Source: Brucella pseudogrignonensis (GTDB taxonomy: Bacteria > Pseudomonadota > Alphaproteobacteria > Rhizobiales > Rhizobiaceae). Taken from it: DNA of 64,000 nt. The position numbers and the translations under genes were made by a program. The notes beneath the pieces are model-generated. The model was given only the letters and a program-made list of their open reading frames with translations. It was not told the origin of the DNA and did no database searches. Of the stretch, positions 1 to 8,735 are shown one piece after another. Location: assembly GCF_002252525.1 (NCBI RefSeq), contig NZ_NNRM01000006.1, positions 62,001 through 126,000 of the forward strand, in the 5' to 3' direction. How positions within the stretch are numbered: position 1 is the first letter of the stretch; the number at the start of each line of letters is the position of its first letter.

Positions 1-1390
1 CAAGTGCCGTTTCAATGCCAGCACGATAATTCTCGACTGAACTGCTCACGCCGAGCGTTGCAAGAAACTGCCGACGGAACTCATCCGCACCAAAAACACC
101 ATGCAGGTAGGTGCCCATCACCCGACCGTTCGCCGAGACTGCCCCGTCATCGTGATCGCCGATCCGCGAGAATGGGCGGATAGCATCTGTACCATTGGTT
201 CGCCCTATATGAATCTCGTATCCATCAAGTGCTGCATCATAAAGTTGCGAGTGAGCCGCAACATTGCGCACGACTTTTTCCGGTTCCATCACAGTGTTGA
301 CGTCCAGCAGCCCCAACCCATCGATGTCGCGCACCTGCCCCTCGATGCCGTCCGGGTCACTGATCCGGTTGCCGAGCATCTGAAACCCGCCACAAATACC
401 AAGCACATGCCCGCCGCGCCGCACATGGAGCTGCAAATCGCGCTCCCATCCGTTTTCACGAAATGCAATCAGATCGGCAATCGTTGATTTCGTGCCCGGT
501 AAAACCACAAGCCCTGCGTCATGCGGCAAAGGCTGTCCCGGCGGAACCATTACAACCTCAACCTGGTTTTCTGCTTTCAGCGGATCAAAATCGTCGAAAT
601 TCGCAATACGCGGCAACAGGGGGACTGCTACTTTCAACGCCTTGGCATCGCCGCGCGTGGCTCGTTCCAGAACGACCGAATCTTCAGCAGGCAGTCGTGA
701 CACGGCTTTCAACCATGGAACAACCCCAAAAGAACGCCAGCCCGTAAAGCGGGTAATCGCTTCCAGACCGTCATCAAACAGCGAAATATCGCCGCGAAAC
801 TTGTTAATCATGAAGCCGCGCACCATGGCGCGATCTTCATCCGGCAGAATTGTATGCGTACCGACCAGCGAGGCAATCACCCCGCCGCGATCAATATCAC
901 CCACCAAGACGACTGGCACATTTGCGCGCGTGGCAAAGCCCATATTGGCGATATCGCCGGCACGCAGATTGATTTCGGCAGGCGACCCCGCGCCTTCGAT
1001 CAACACCAGATCGGCGCCATCACTGACAATATCAAAGGATTCCATCACCGCCGCCATCAGTTGCGGCTTTAACTGCTGATAATAGCGCCCACGCGCCTCG
1101 CCACGCACTTTGCCCTGCACAACCACCTGACTGCCCATGTCAGTCTGTGGCTTCAGTAGAACCGGGTTCATATGAACCGATGACGGCTCGCCGCAAGCCA
1201 GAGCTTGAAGCCATTGCGCGCGCCCAATCTCGCCGCCATCATCGCTGACGGCTGCATTATTCGACATGTTTTGCGGTTTGAACGGCCGAACTTTCAGCCC
1301 GCGATTGCGTGCAACGCGACAAAGACCGGCAACAAGCACACTTTTGCCGACATCCGAACCCGTTCCCTGAAACATGATTGCGCGTGTCAT
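1..1390 (-). CDS. cobQ: Cobyric acid synthase CobQ (3' end outside window)
   Basis: Reading the reverse strand from an ATG at 1390 gives a protein beginning [17 protein letters not shown]. This is the N-terminal P-loop-like dethiobiotin-synthetase-type domain of cobyric acid synthase, followed by KPQNMSNN and then a class I glutamine amidotransferase domain with the nucleophile motif [10 protein letters not shown]. The enzyme uses glutamine and ATP to amidate four side chains of adenosyl-cobyrinic acid a,c-diamide in cytoplasmic B12 synthesis. About 463 residues are present; the family is usually near 480-490, so only the last few codons are missing past base 1. It diverges from the acyl-CoA dehydrogenase gene across about 184 bases. 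I see no cobalamin riboswitch in that gap. B12 uptake genes lie 37 kb away in the same window. Confidence 0.95.
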   Translation of the reverse strand, partial: MTRAIMFQGTGSDVGKSVLVAGLCRVARNRGLKVRPFKPQNMSNNAAVSDDGGEIGRAQWLQALACGEPSSVHMNPVLLKPQTDMGSQVVVQGKVRGEARGRYYQQLKPQLMAAVMESFDIVSDGADLVLIEGAGSPAEINLRAGDIANMGFATRANVPVVLVGDIDRGGVIASLVGTHTILPDEDRAMVRGFMINKFRGDISLFDDGLEAITRFTGWRSFGVVPWLKAVSRLPAEDSVVLERATRGDAKALKVAVPLLPRIANFDDFDPLKAENQVEVVMVPPGQPLPHDAGLVVLPGTKSTIADLIAFRENGWERDLQLHVRRGGHVLGICGGFQMLGNRISDPDGIEGQVRDIDGLGLLDVNTVMEPEKVVRNVAAHSQLYDAALDGYEIHIGRTNGTDAIRPFSRIGDHDDGAVSANGRVMGTYLHGVFGADEFRRQFLATLGVSSSVENYRAGIETAL

Positions 1391-1574
1391 GCGAGCTTGC
1401 CTATCCCAACTTCATGTGACTGGCAATCGCCAGCAGTTGCGGCAACCTTATATGCAAAAATGCGCATCAGTTTATTACAAAAGTGAGCAACATTATTCCA
1501 ATGGAGCGTTGGCAGCCACGCGCCATTGTGATCTAGTCGCCTCAGGAGGGTGCGGTGCTCATAGGGAGGAAACC

Positions 1575-2732
1575 ATGGATACTGCCGACCAGAACCAGTT
1601 TGAACTCAATGAAGATCAACTCGCCATTCAAGATATGGCGCGCGGCTTCGCATCGGATTTTGTTGCGCCTCATGCACTGCGATGGGATCGCGACAAACAT
1701 TTCCCGATTGACGTTATAAAGGAAACCGGACCGCTTGGCATGGGTGGCATTTATGTTCGCGAAGACGTAGGTGGATCGGCACTTAAACGCTCTGATGCGG
1801 TCCTTATTTTCGAGGCGCTTGCCGAGGCTTGCCCAGCTTTTTCAGCGTTTGTTTCCATCCACAATATGGCAGCATGGATGATCGATACGTTTGGCAATGA
1901 AAGCCAGCGTCAGACATTTTTGCCTAAACTTACGTCGATGGAATGGCTTGCGAGCTATTGCCTGACTGAACCCGGTTCAGGCTCCGATGCAGCCGCACTT
2001 CGCACCCGCGCAGAGCGGGATGGCGATCATTATGTGCTTAATGGCACCAAGCAGTTCATTTCCGGTGCGGGAGCTACCGATCTTTATCTAACTATGGTGC
2101 GTACCGGCGAGGACGGTCCGAAAGGAATTTCTACCATCGTTGTGCCGAAAGATGCACCCGGCCTGTCGTTTGGCGCCAATGAGCACAAGATGGGTTGGAA
2201 TATGCAGCCCACCCGCACAGTGATTTTCGACAATTGCCGCGTGCCTGTCGCCAACCGTCTGGGTGATGAAGGTACGGGCTTCCGAATCGCCATGGCTGGC
2301 CTTGATGGTGGACGACTGAACATCGCCGCCTGCTCGCTCGGTGGTGCACAATCTGCACTCAATAAAGCTTTGGAATATACGGGGCAGCGCAAGGCTTTCG
2401 GCCAGACAATTGACCGGTTTCAGGCGTTGCAGTTCCGTCTTGCTGATATGGAGACCGAGCTCTCGGCAGCAAGACAGCTTCTTTACAGTGCTGCGAGCAA
2501 GCTTGACCGCAAAACGCATGATGCCGGCAAATGGTCAGCGATGGCCAAACGCTTTGTGACCGACACAGGCTTTAACGTCACCAATGACGCGCTGCAGCTT
2601 CTGGGTGGCTATGGCTATCTTCATGATTACGGCATCGAGAAACTTGTCCGCGATCTGCGCGTTCATCAGATTCTCGAAGGCACCAACGAGATCATGCGCG
2701 TCATCATTGCTCGCCAGCTGATCGGACGCTGA
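1575..2732 (+). CDS. Acyl-CoA dehydrogenase, probably isobutyryl-CoA dehydrogenase
   Basis: A 385-residue FAD enzyme with the acyl-CoA dehydrogenase N-terminal helical domain, the middle beta domain motif LTEPGSGSD near residue 130, and a C-terminal helical domain with GGYGYLHDYGIEKLVRD and EGTNEIMR. It oxidises a short branched acyl-CoA and passes electrons to ETF. The next gene, 36 bases downstream, is 3-hydroxyisobutyrate dehydrogenase, so a role in valine breakdown (isobutyryl-CoA to methacrylyl-CoA) is likely. Substrate specificity is inferred from the neighbour, not from seen residues. The ATG at 1575 was chosen because GGGAGGA sits at the right distance. The open frame continues upstream to 1374, but that part runs back into the divergent cobQ start and has no ribosome site. 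Confidence 0.92.
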   Translation: MDTADQNQFELNEDQLAIQDMARGFASDFVAPHALRWDRDKHFPIDVIKETGPLGMGGIYVREDVGGSALKRSDAVLIFEALAEACPAFSAFVSIHNMAAWMIDTFGNESQRQTFLPKLTSMEWLASYCLTEPGSGSDAAALRTRAERDGDHYVLNGTKQFISGAGATDLYLTMVRTGEDGPKGISTIVVPKDAPGLSFGANEHKMGWNMQPTRTVIFDNCRVPVANRLGDEGTGFRIAMAGLDGGRLNIAACSLGGAQSALNKALEYTGQRKAFGQTIDRFQALQFRLADMETELSAARQLLYSAASKLDRKTHDAGKWSAMAKRFVTDTGFNVTNDALQLLGGYGYLHDYGIEKLVRDLRVHQILEGTNEIMRVIIARQLIGR

Positions 2733-2768
2733 TCGGACGCTGATACAAATATTGAATGGGAGGAAATC

Positions 2769-3659
2769 ATGGCCACTATCGCGTTTATCGGCCTCGGTAA
2801 TATGGGCGGCCCAATGGCCGCCAATCTGGTGAAGGCTGGACACAAGGTCATAGGCTTTGATCTGCTGCATGCTCATCTTGAAGAAGCTAAAGCCAACGGC
2901 CTTCAGATCGCGGCAAATGCTGCAGAAGCGGTCAGCGATGTAGACGCGGTTATAACCATGTTGCCTGCTGGTAAACATGTTCTTTCTGTTTATGAAGAGA
3001 TTGCCCCTAAGGCTCGTAAAGACTCACTTTTCATCGATAGCTCGACGATTGACGTTGATTCGGCACGCAAAGCTCACGAAATCGCAGCCCGCCATGGCCA
3101 CCTCTCCATTGATGCACCGGTTTCGGGCGGCACAGGTGGCGCCGCAGCAGGTACCCTCACCTTTATGGCGGGCGGCAGCGATAATGCCTTTGCAAAGGCT
3201 GAGCCGCTTCTTCAGCCGATGGCTGGTAAGATCGTGCATTGCGGCGGCGATGGCGCAGGTCAGGCTGCGAAAATCTGCAACAATATGATTCTCGGCATTT
3301 CGATGATCGGCGTCAGTGAAGCCTTTGTGCTAGCTGAAAAATTGGGCCTTTCGCATCAGGCGCTTTTTGATGTGGCATCCACCTCATCGGGGCAATGCTG
3401 GTCGCTGACCACCTATTGCCCGGTGCCCGGACCAGTACCAACATCGCCTGCCAACCGGGATTATAAGCCCGGCTTTGCAGCAGCTCTGATGCTCAAAGAC
3501 CTCAAGCTTTCGCAGGAAGCGGCAAAAAGCTCGGGTGCTGCAACGCCGTTGGGCGCTCATGCAGAAGCACTTTACAGCCGCTTCGATAATGAAGGGCATG
3601 GCGGAGACGACTTTTCGGGCATAATAAATTTCTTGCGCTCAACCAAAGCAGGCAATTGA
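2769..3659 (+). CDS. mmsB: 3-hydroxyisobutyrate dehydrogenase
   Basis: A 296-residue beta-hydroxyacid dehydrogenase. It starts with a Rossmann NAD-binding motif (GLGNMGGPMAANL), has the substrate-binding signature DAPVSGGTGGA, and the catalytic lysine lies in GQAAKICNN near residue 168. It converts 3-hydroxyisobutyrate to methylmalonate semialdehyde in valine catabolism. The length is normal for the family. GGGAGGAAATC precedes the ATG. It is almost certainly co-transcribed with the acyl-CoA dehydrogenase upstream. The other valine pathway genes (enoyl-CoA hydratase, hydroxyisobutyryl-CoA hydrolase, mmsA) are not in this window. Confidence 0.94.
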   Translation: MATIAFIGLGNMGGPMAANLVKAGHKVIGFDLLHAHLEEAKANGLQIAANAAEAVSDVDAVITMLPAGKHVLSVYEEIAPKARKDSLFIDSSTIDVDSARKAHEIAARHGHLSIDAPVSGGTGGAAAGTLTFMAGGSDNAFAKAEPLLQPMAGKIVHCGGDGAGQAAKICNNMILGISMIGVSEAFVLAEKLGLSHQALFDVASTSSGQCWSLTTYCPVPGPVPTSPANRDYKPGFAAALMLKDLKLSQEAAKSSGAATPLGAHAEALYSRFDNEGHGGDDFSGIINFLRSTKAGN

Positions 3660-3744
3660 GAAATTCTTCGCCAAAGCAGCGAAAAACTTGCTTTGTTTAG
3701 ATTTGCTTAAGTATCTGATAACTGTCCGGTAACGATGTTGCGCT

Positions 3745-3900
3745 AAAAAGGAGCCAGAGACGGTGCAAACCTTCTCGACGCTCCGGATCTGGTACTGCGT
3801 ACCGGAGCTTCAGTCTCTCCCGCCTGTGTATTGTTTGGCGGGAACGCCATGCGTTTTTGGCAAAACCGTGCACCTTCAGAGGCAGCGCGGTTTTTGCCAT
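3745..3900 (+). ncRNA. Candidate structured RNA, unidentified
   Basis: This part of the 376-base gap after mmsB contains no credible gene but a dense set of inverted repeats. AGAGAC 3756-3761 pairs with GTCTCT 3813-3818 and encloses GCTCCGG 3780-3786 / CCGGAGC 3802-3808. CCCGCC 3819-3824 pairs with GGCGGG 3837-3842. GGCAAAACCGTGC 3859-3871 pairs with 3885-3898, whose arm carries a T5 run. The arrangement looks like a compact folded RNA ending in a terminator-like hairpin. I do not recognise a known family (not 6S, SRP, RNase P, tmRNA, or the glycine, cobalamin or SAM riboswitches). The strand is uncertain. It could also be the untranslated leader of the glycosyltransferase gene at 4036. Confidence 0.4.
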
Positions 3901-4035
3901 TGTTCATTTCATAAATTATGCGTGATTTTTATATTAGATCTGGTCCCAAAGATTGAATTCTGGCCATAATCCTGTGAAAGCTAACCGCTGCTTGGTACGC
4001 AGATAAAGCGTAATTTTTTCTGGGATCTATAGATT

Positions 4036-5523
4036 TTGAGTGCAACACGACCAATAACGGCGCTTCCAGCCGAAAAAAACACGTTCGGTTTACCGGCGGC
4101 GGTGCTTTTTGTCCTTTGTTATTTCGCCTTCCAGGCAATATTGGTCACGTTTGTATCAAACGGTGCAGGTCTCGACGATGCGGAACAGCTTGCCAATATC
4201 GGCTATCTTGATTGGGGTTACGGCGGCTCGCAGCCACCGCTTTACACCTGGATAACAAATATTACGGCGTCGGTGCTAGGCACTTCGATGCTGACGTTGC
4301 AGATCGTCAAGTTCGGTGTACTCGCAAGCCTTTTTCTAAGTGTATTCGCCGCAATGCGGCTGCTCGGGTTTTCACGTATCGTTGCCTCGGCGTCAATGCT
4401 TGGGCTTTTTCTCATTCCGCAGATTGGATGGGAATCGCAGCGCGCACTCACACACTCTGTTGCAGGCACAGCGGGCTGTGGTTGGGCCTTTTTGGCTCTT
4501 GCCTGGCACATGCGCGCCCGTCATGTGGGTTCGGCGGCCGTACTTGGCATTACTATGGCTGCAGCGATTCTGGGCAAGTTCAATGCCTCGCTTTTCATAA
4601 TTATGCTGATTGTCACCGCTCTTTCAATCCCCGAATATAGAAAAATTCTCCTTTCAAAGCTCTCTATCGTCACAATCATTGCCTTTGGCGCGGCTTTCGC
4701 CCCCACGGGCATGTGGATGCTCGCGCACAAATCGAGCGTCATTGCTCGCTCTGGCAAACTCCAGATAGGCGCTTCGGGAAATCTCTTTATTGACCGCCTC
4801 AACGGTGTCGGCAGCTTTATTGAAGCAGCCTTTCTATTTTCGATTGTAGCACTCGCGGTTGCAGGCATTATTGCGCTCATCCACTCGAAAGCACGGACAT
4901 CACCAAATAAACCGTTCACTTCAGGCGAGATTTTTATGCGTCGCCTGCTTATCATCGGAATGGGAATTGTTTTTGCCGGTGTCGTGCTGGCCGGTGTCAG
5001 CAATATCAAAGACCGTTGGTTGCAGCCGGTTCTTTTCCTTCTGCCTGCAGCCACCGCTGCCTGGTTTGCACATTATCGAGCCGGAACACGAGCACTGGTA
5101 GATTTCGCGACTGTAAGTATCGTTGCGGCCCTAATCGTGCCACCTGTCCTTGCCTATTATCTCACATATGGCTCAAGCACGCCGCCCTATGGCCAGCTGG
5201 AATATCAGCGTCTTTACGATGAAGTGAGACAGCAGGGCGAGTTTAAAACGATCTTGACGGACAACGCACAGATCCCCGGAAACTTCCGTCTCTTCGACCC
5301 GTCTCTCCAGATTATTCATCCTGAAACACCGTTTGGTGCGGCCAATGCAGCGAGACCTACGCTGGTTATGTGGTTCGGAGATGCAGTTCCAAATGAGCGT
5401 GTATCGGCGCTTATAAACGAGGCACAGATTCATATTCCTGAAACGGGTATTACAACGACCAAGATCGCCTACAGAACCCGTCCAGACATGAACATCACTG
5501 TGAGTTACTTCCTGCAGAAATAA
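4036..5523 (+). CDS. GT39-like membrane glycosyltransferase (ArnT/PMT superfamily)
   Basis: A 495-residue integral membrane protein with roughly ten hydrophobic segments. Near residues 40-75 it has the GT-C hallmark of an acidic, DD-like first periplasmic loop (GLDDAEQL, then GYGGSQPPLYTWI), as in dolichyl-phosphate mannosyltransferase/ArnT-like enzymes. These transfer a sugar from a polyprenyl phosphate donor to lipid A, proteins or polysaccharide on the periplasmic side. The acceptor here cannot be told. The only plausible start is TTG at 4036, because a TAG stop lies immediately upstream in frame and the first ATG is well inside the protein. No strong ribosome site is visible. A bidirectional terminator follows at once. 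Confidence 0.8.
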   Translation: MSATRPITALPAEKNTFGLPAAVLFVLCYFAFQAILVTFVSNGAGLDDAEQLANIGYLDWGYGGSQPPLYTWITNITASVLGTSMLTLQIVKFGVLASLFLSVFAAMRLLGFSRIVASASMLGLFLIPQIGWESQRALTHSVAGTAGCGWAFLALAWHMRARHVGSAAVLGITMAAAILGKFNASLFIIMLIVTALSIPEYRKILLSKLSIVTIIAFGAAFAPTGMWMLAHKSSVIARSGKLQIGASGNLFIDRLNGVGSFIEAAFLFSIVALAVAGIIALIHSKARTSPNKPFTSGEIFMRRLLIIGMGIVFAGVVLAGVSNIKDRWLQPVLFLLPAATAAWFAHYRAGTRALVDFATVSIVAALIVPPVLAYYLTYGSSTPPYGQLEYQRLYDEVRQQGEFKTILTDNAQIPGNFRLFDPSLQIIHPETPFGAANAARPTLVMWFGDAVPNERVSALINEAQIHIPETGITTTKIAYRTRPDMNITVSYFLQK

Positions 5524-5560
5524 AAAAGGTCCGGGTTAATTACCCGGACCTTTTCATTTT
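5522..5560. terminator. Bidirectional intrinsic terminator
   Basis: GGTCCGGG 5528-5535 pairs with CCCGGACC 5543-5550. It is flanked by an A-run on the left and a T-run on the right, so it can end both the glycosyltransferase transcript and the convergent small lipoprotein transcript. Confidence 0.85.
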
Positions 5561-5693
5561 ATTCTACTGTTTCCTGCACCGCATGTGCGGTGCCTTTGAC
5601 GTCGCGCCCGACGCCGCGGACTGTATTTGCGCAAGACGCCAGCGTGAAAGCACACAGAACGATGGCAACGGGGACAATGCGGGATAGCTTCAT
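5559..5693 (-). CDS. Entericidin EcnA/B-family small lipoprotein
   Basis: A 44-residue protein read from the reverse strand. It has a basic start MKLSRIVPVAIV, a hydrophobic stretch, and a lipobox LASC that places the lipidated cysteine at residue 21. A short Gly-Val-Gly-Arg-Asp-containing mature tail (NTVRGVGRDVKGTAHAV) follows. This is the typical make-up of entericidin-like outer-membrane lipoproteins, which in enterobacteria form a toxin/antidote pair tied to stationary phase. Only one such gene is visible here. GGAGAG lies at the proper distance before the ATG. The stop codon lies in the T-rich arm of the shared terminator. Confidence 0.85.
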   Translation of the reverse strand: MKLSRIVPVAIVLCAFTLASCANTVRGVGRDVKGTAHAVQETVE

Positions 5694-5872
5694 AACAGTC
5701 TCTCCATTGAGATGCTCAATTCAACCAAATATGCCTCCCAAACTACCTGACGCGCGCTGCCCGGTATTCTGGCGGTGAAGCCGTTACTCGGCTGTCACAT
5801 ATAAAATCTAGCGCAGCTTTTTTCGCTGGCAAGAGAGGTATTTAGTAAACTGCTAAAGTTTCATTGCACGGC

Positions 5873-6793
5873 TCAACCTGCGCGAAATGTATCGAAGCGA
5901 CCGCTGCGGCGATAGCTTTCAAAAACATTGCGTAAATGTTCAGCGACCACCTGAATGTGCTGGCGCGCGTCCGGTTTAATGATCATTCCGAGCTGATAAC
6001 GTCCAAGCTGCGGCAGATTATGTTCAGGTCCGAGCGCTACAATTCCCTCTCCCAGCAATGTTTTACCGAAAGGTGCAATAGCGAGATCAGCCTGTATGGC
6101 AGCGCGCTGCCCTGTAGAATGAGAACTCATATAGGCGATACGATAAGACCGGCCTGACTTTTCCAATGCTTCCAGCGCATTTCCACGCCAAGCACAGCCC
6201 TCTTCCCATATGGAAAGCGGGAGCGGATCACGACGATAGGCCGTACCACATTTTGCGCCTGCCCAGACAAGCTCCTCATCAAGCAACACTTCAACGTCAC
6301 CCCTGCCCGGAACGGTATGAGAGAGATTGACCAGCGTGACATCAAGACGGCGTTCATCCAACCGCTTACGCAGATTGGTGCTTTGATCAATGACGACATC
6401 GACAGTGACGCCCGGATGGGTCTCAGCAAATCGCTTCAAAACCAGAGGCAAAACACATTCGCCAATATCGTCAGGCGACCCTAAGCGAACAACGCCTGTA
6501 ACCGTCGGAGCAACAAATTTGGCCACGGCCTCGCGATTGAGCGCAAGAAGTCGCCGTGCGTAGCCGAGCAATATCTCACCATCACTCGTCAGCGTAACCG
6601 AACGCGCATCTCGCTCAAAAACGGCAACCCCGAGCTGCTCTTCAAGTTTCTTGATCTGCATCGAAACAGCCGAGGGCGTCCGAAAAACCACATTTGCCGC
6701 TGCCGAAAAACTGCCTGTATCGGCAATGGACGCGAATGTGCGCAACACATCAATATCGAGCATTGGCAGAGGATGTTGAACCGGCGCTGTCAT
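5873..6793 (-). CDS. LysR-family transcriptional regulator
   Basis: A 306-residue regulator. Residues about 12-70 form the LysR winged helix-turn-helix (LDIDVLRTFASIADTGSFS, then SAVSMQIKKLEEQLG). The rest is the periplasmic-binding-protein-like effector domain (VRLGSPDDIGE opening strand). It diverges from a DUF1127 gene 156 bases away, and LysR proteins usually control the divergent gene and themselves. A regulator next to a DUF1127 gene recalls the VtlR/LsrB theme of Brucella and rhizobia, but I cannot claim orthology. GGAG lies eight bases before the ATG. The effector is unknown. Confidence 0.9.
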   Translation of the reverse strand: MTAPVQHPLPMLDIDVLRTFASIADTGSFSAAANVVFRTPSAVSMQIKKLEEQLGVAVFERDARSVTLTSDGEILLGYARRLLALNREAVAKFVAPTVTGVVRLGSPDDIGECVLPLVLKRFAETHPGVTVDVVIDQSTNLRKRLDERRLDVTLVNLSHTVPGRGDVEVLLDEELVWAGAKCGTAYRRDPLPLSIWEEGCAWRGNALEALEKSGRSYRIAYMSSHSTGQRAAIQADLAIAPFGKTLLGEGIVALGPEHNLPQLGRYQLGMIIKPDARQHIQVVAEHLRNVFESYRRSGRFDTFRAG

Positions 6794-6949
6794 GTTGAAC
6801 TCCGCGATTTCCGTTAGTTCAATTTTTCTGATCTTATACCTTTCTATATTTCGTTTGATTGAACGTCAAGATGGTCGCAAGCTCTCATCATCGAGATCAG
6901 AACATCTCCACCCAACCACTTGGTCTCACTTTTTGTCAGGAGAACGAAA

Positions 6950-7192
6950 ATGAGCATTCAATGTGAAGCACTGCAAAACGAATCTGGTTCGCGCCCATCT
7001 GTCATCCCAAGCTGGCTGCAAACGAACATTGTCTCAGTCGTCGCTTTCTATGCCGAATGGGCTTATCAGCGGCGCGTAAAGAAAAGCCGCAGGGTGCTGG
7101 AGTCTTTACCGGAACACATTCTACACGATATCGGCTGGCCTTGCGTGGATGATCGCCTTCCGACTTCCACACGCATCAGCCGAAAGAAGTAA
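6950..7192 (+). CDS. DUF1127-domain small protein
   Basis: An 80-residue basic protein whose C-terminal half, with RRVLESLPEHILHDIGW, matches the DUF1127 signature (a short arginine-rich helix ending in L-x-D-I-G). Such proteins are abundant in Rhizobiales and in Brucella, and some are small RNA-linked regulators of metabolism. The ATG at 6950 is preferred because AGGAGA precedes it; a start 30 bases upstream has no ribosome site. It is divergent from the LysR gene and probably its target. Confidence 0.85.
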   Translation: MSIQCEALQNESGSRPSVIPSWLQTNIVSVVAFYAEWAYQRRVKKSRRVLESLPEHILHDIGWPCVDDRLPTSTRISRKK

Positions 7193-7370
7193 ATAACATC
7201 GTCAGATGAGGGCAGGATATTCCTTGCCCTCAATTAAACGACATATAGATGCCAATTTACGGCAGGCATTTAGCCGCACTATGCAATCTGAAAGTTCTAT
7301 GTCTCAATATGTCTGTCCTGTTTGCGTCATAGCCTACCCCCTATAAATCCGGGCTGAAGCAACAGGATGG

Positions 7371-7490
7371 CCGGTCAGAAAGCGACCGGATGACAGGGTC
7401 TGATAAAGCCCCGGTGTCATGACGGAGGCACAAAGCCGGAAACTGCGTCGGGAACCGCGGTTCAGGCTTTCGAGAATGGGAACGATCAGG
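7371..7490 (+). promoter_or_regulatory. Structured leader before GlxA-family regulator
   Basis: The 300 bases between the DUF1127 gene and the regulator at 7493 hold no gene. The last 120 hold several inverted repeats. CCGGTC 7371-7376 pairs with GACCGG 7384-7389. ATGACAGGG 7390-7398 pairs with CCC 7409-7411 and TGTCAT 7415-7420. A perfect palindrome GAACCGCGGTTC lies further on, at about 7450-7461. This suggests a folded 5' leader or tandem operator sites. It matches no riboswitch I know by eye. Confidence 0.4.
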
Positions 7491-7492
7491 CT

Positions 7493-8491
7493 ATGAATCA
7501 AGCTTCATCGGTTAAGCGGTCTATTGTTTTTTTTCTGGTCCCTGACTTCTCGATGATCGCATTTGCGACAGCAATTGAACCGCTGCGCATTGCCAATCGA
7601 ATGCTGGGCTATGAAGCCTATCGCTGGCGGTTGACATCCACCGACGGCAAGCCGGTAACAGCGTCGAACGGCGTGGAATGCGCCGTCAATGCTTCACTGG
7701 AGGACGAGCGACGCTTCCTTCAGCGCGAACAGCGCCCTTCCATGGTGTTTGTTTGCTCGGGCGTTTATGTCGAAGAATTTCGCAACAAGTCAGTCTTTGC
7801 CTGGCTACGCGAAGAATATAACCGCGGCGTCGCGGTTGGCGGCCTTTGCACGGGCGCGCACATTCTGGCGGCAGCCGGTCTTCTCTCTGGTAAACGTTGC
7901 GCCATTCACTGGGAAAACCTGCCCGGCTTTTCCGAAGCTTTTCCAAAAGCGGAAGTCTATGCCGATCTCTTCGAAGTCGATGGCAACATCTATACCTGTG
8001 CAGGCGGAACCGCCTCACTCGATATGATGTTAAAGCTCATCGGTGATGACTTCGACGATAATTTGGTCAACCGCATTTGCGAACAGGCTCTCACGGACCG
8101 CGTGCGCAATCCGCATGATCGCCAGCGTCTGCCGCTTCGCGCTCGTCTTGGTATCCAGAACTCGAAGATTCTGACGATCATCGAAATGATGGAAGCCAAT
8201 CTTTCAGAACCGGAAGCGCTTATCGATGTGGCGCATAATATCGGGCTTTCGCGTCGCCAGGTCGAACGTCTGTTCCGTCAGGAAATGGGTCGCTCACCAG
8301 CGCGTTATTATCTCGAAATTCGTCTCGACCGGGCCCGGCATCTGCTGCTGCAATCATCCATGCCGGTTGTTGAAGTTGCCGTTGCCTGTGGCTTTGTTTC
8401 GGCGTCGCATTTTTCCAAGTGCTACCGCGAACTTTACGGGCGTTCGCCGCAGCAGGAACGGGCTGACCGCAAAATGCTGATAGCAGCCTGA
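7493..8491 (+). CDS. GlxA-family (DJ-1/PfpI + AraC) transcriptional regulator
   Basis: A 332-residue regulator. Residues about 10-185 form a DJ-1/PfpI amidotransferase-like sensing domain with the elbow GGLCTGAHILAAAGLL (cysteine near residue 120). Residues about 220-325 form two AraC-type helix-turn-helix units (IDVAHNIGLSRRQVERLFR and VVEVAVACGFVSASHFSKC). This architecture is shared by GbdR and CdhR, the activators of glycine betaine, dimethylglycine and carnitine catabolism. The next gene is a dimethylglycine/sarcosine dehydrogenase-like flavoprotein, which fits that role. Its own terminator follows, so the two genes are probably separate transcripts. Confidence 0.88.
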   Translation: MNQASSVKRSIVFFLVPDFSMIAFATAIEPLRIANRMLGYEAYRWRLTSTDGKPVTASNGVECAVNASLEDERRFLQREQRPSMVFVCSGVYVEEFRNKSVFAWLREEYNRGVAVGGLCTGAHILAAAGLLSGKRCAIHWENLPGFSEAFPKAEVYADLFEVDGNIYTCAGGTASLDMMLKLIGDDFDDNLVNRICEQALTDRVRNPHDRQRLPLRARLGIQNSKILTIIEMMEANLSEPEALIDVAHNIGLSRRQVERLFRQEMGRSPARYYLEIRLDRARHLLLQSSMPVVEVAVACGFVSASHFSKCYRELYGRSPQQERADRKMLIAA

Positions 8492-8507
8492 TCGGAGAAA
8501 CAAGCAT

Positions 8508-8543
8508 AAAAGCCGCATCATTCACAATGCGGCTTTTCTTTTT
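8508..8543 (+). terminator. Intrinsic terminator of the GlxA-family gene
   Basis: AAAAGCCGCAT 8508-8518 pairs with ATGCGGCTTTT 8527-8537, followed by CTTTTT. Confidence 0.85.
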
Positions 8544-8735
8544 AAATCATAGTGATAGCCCTGCTCTGTGAATCAAATTCTCAACACAGTAAGGTTCCGG
8601 ATTTCCTGACCGTCAAAACGATCAAACAGCCATTGAGCTTCGGTCGCCTCACGCCGTGATTATGTCGTAGAATGACAATTGTAAGCTCCTACCAATCACT
8701 ATGATTCCATCAAATGAAAAATGGGATCGCATAAA

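Noticed and set aside
1374-1574. Upstream extension of the acyl-CoA dehydrogenase frame
   Set aside because: It overlaps the divergent cobQ start, has no ribosome site and no family similarity. GGGAGGA before 1575 decides the start.
1391-1574. Cobalamin riboswitch before cobQ
   Set aside because: No B12 box or conserved aptamer segments are present in the gap. The only such element is at 42790-43020.
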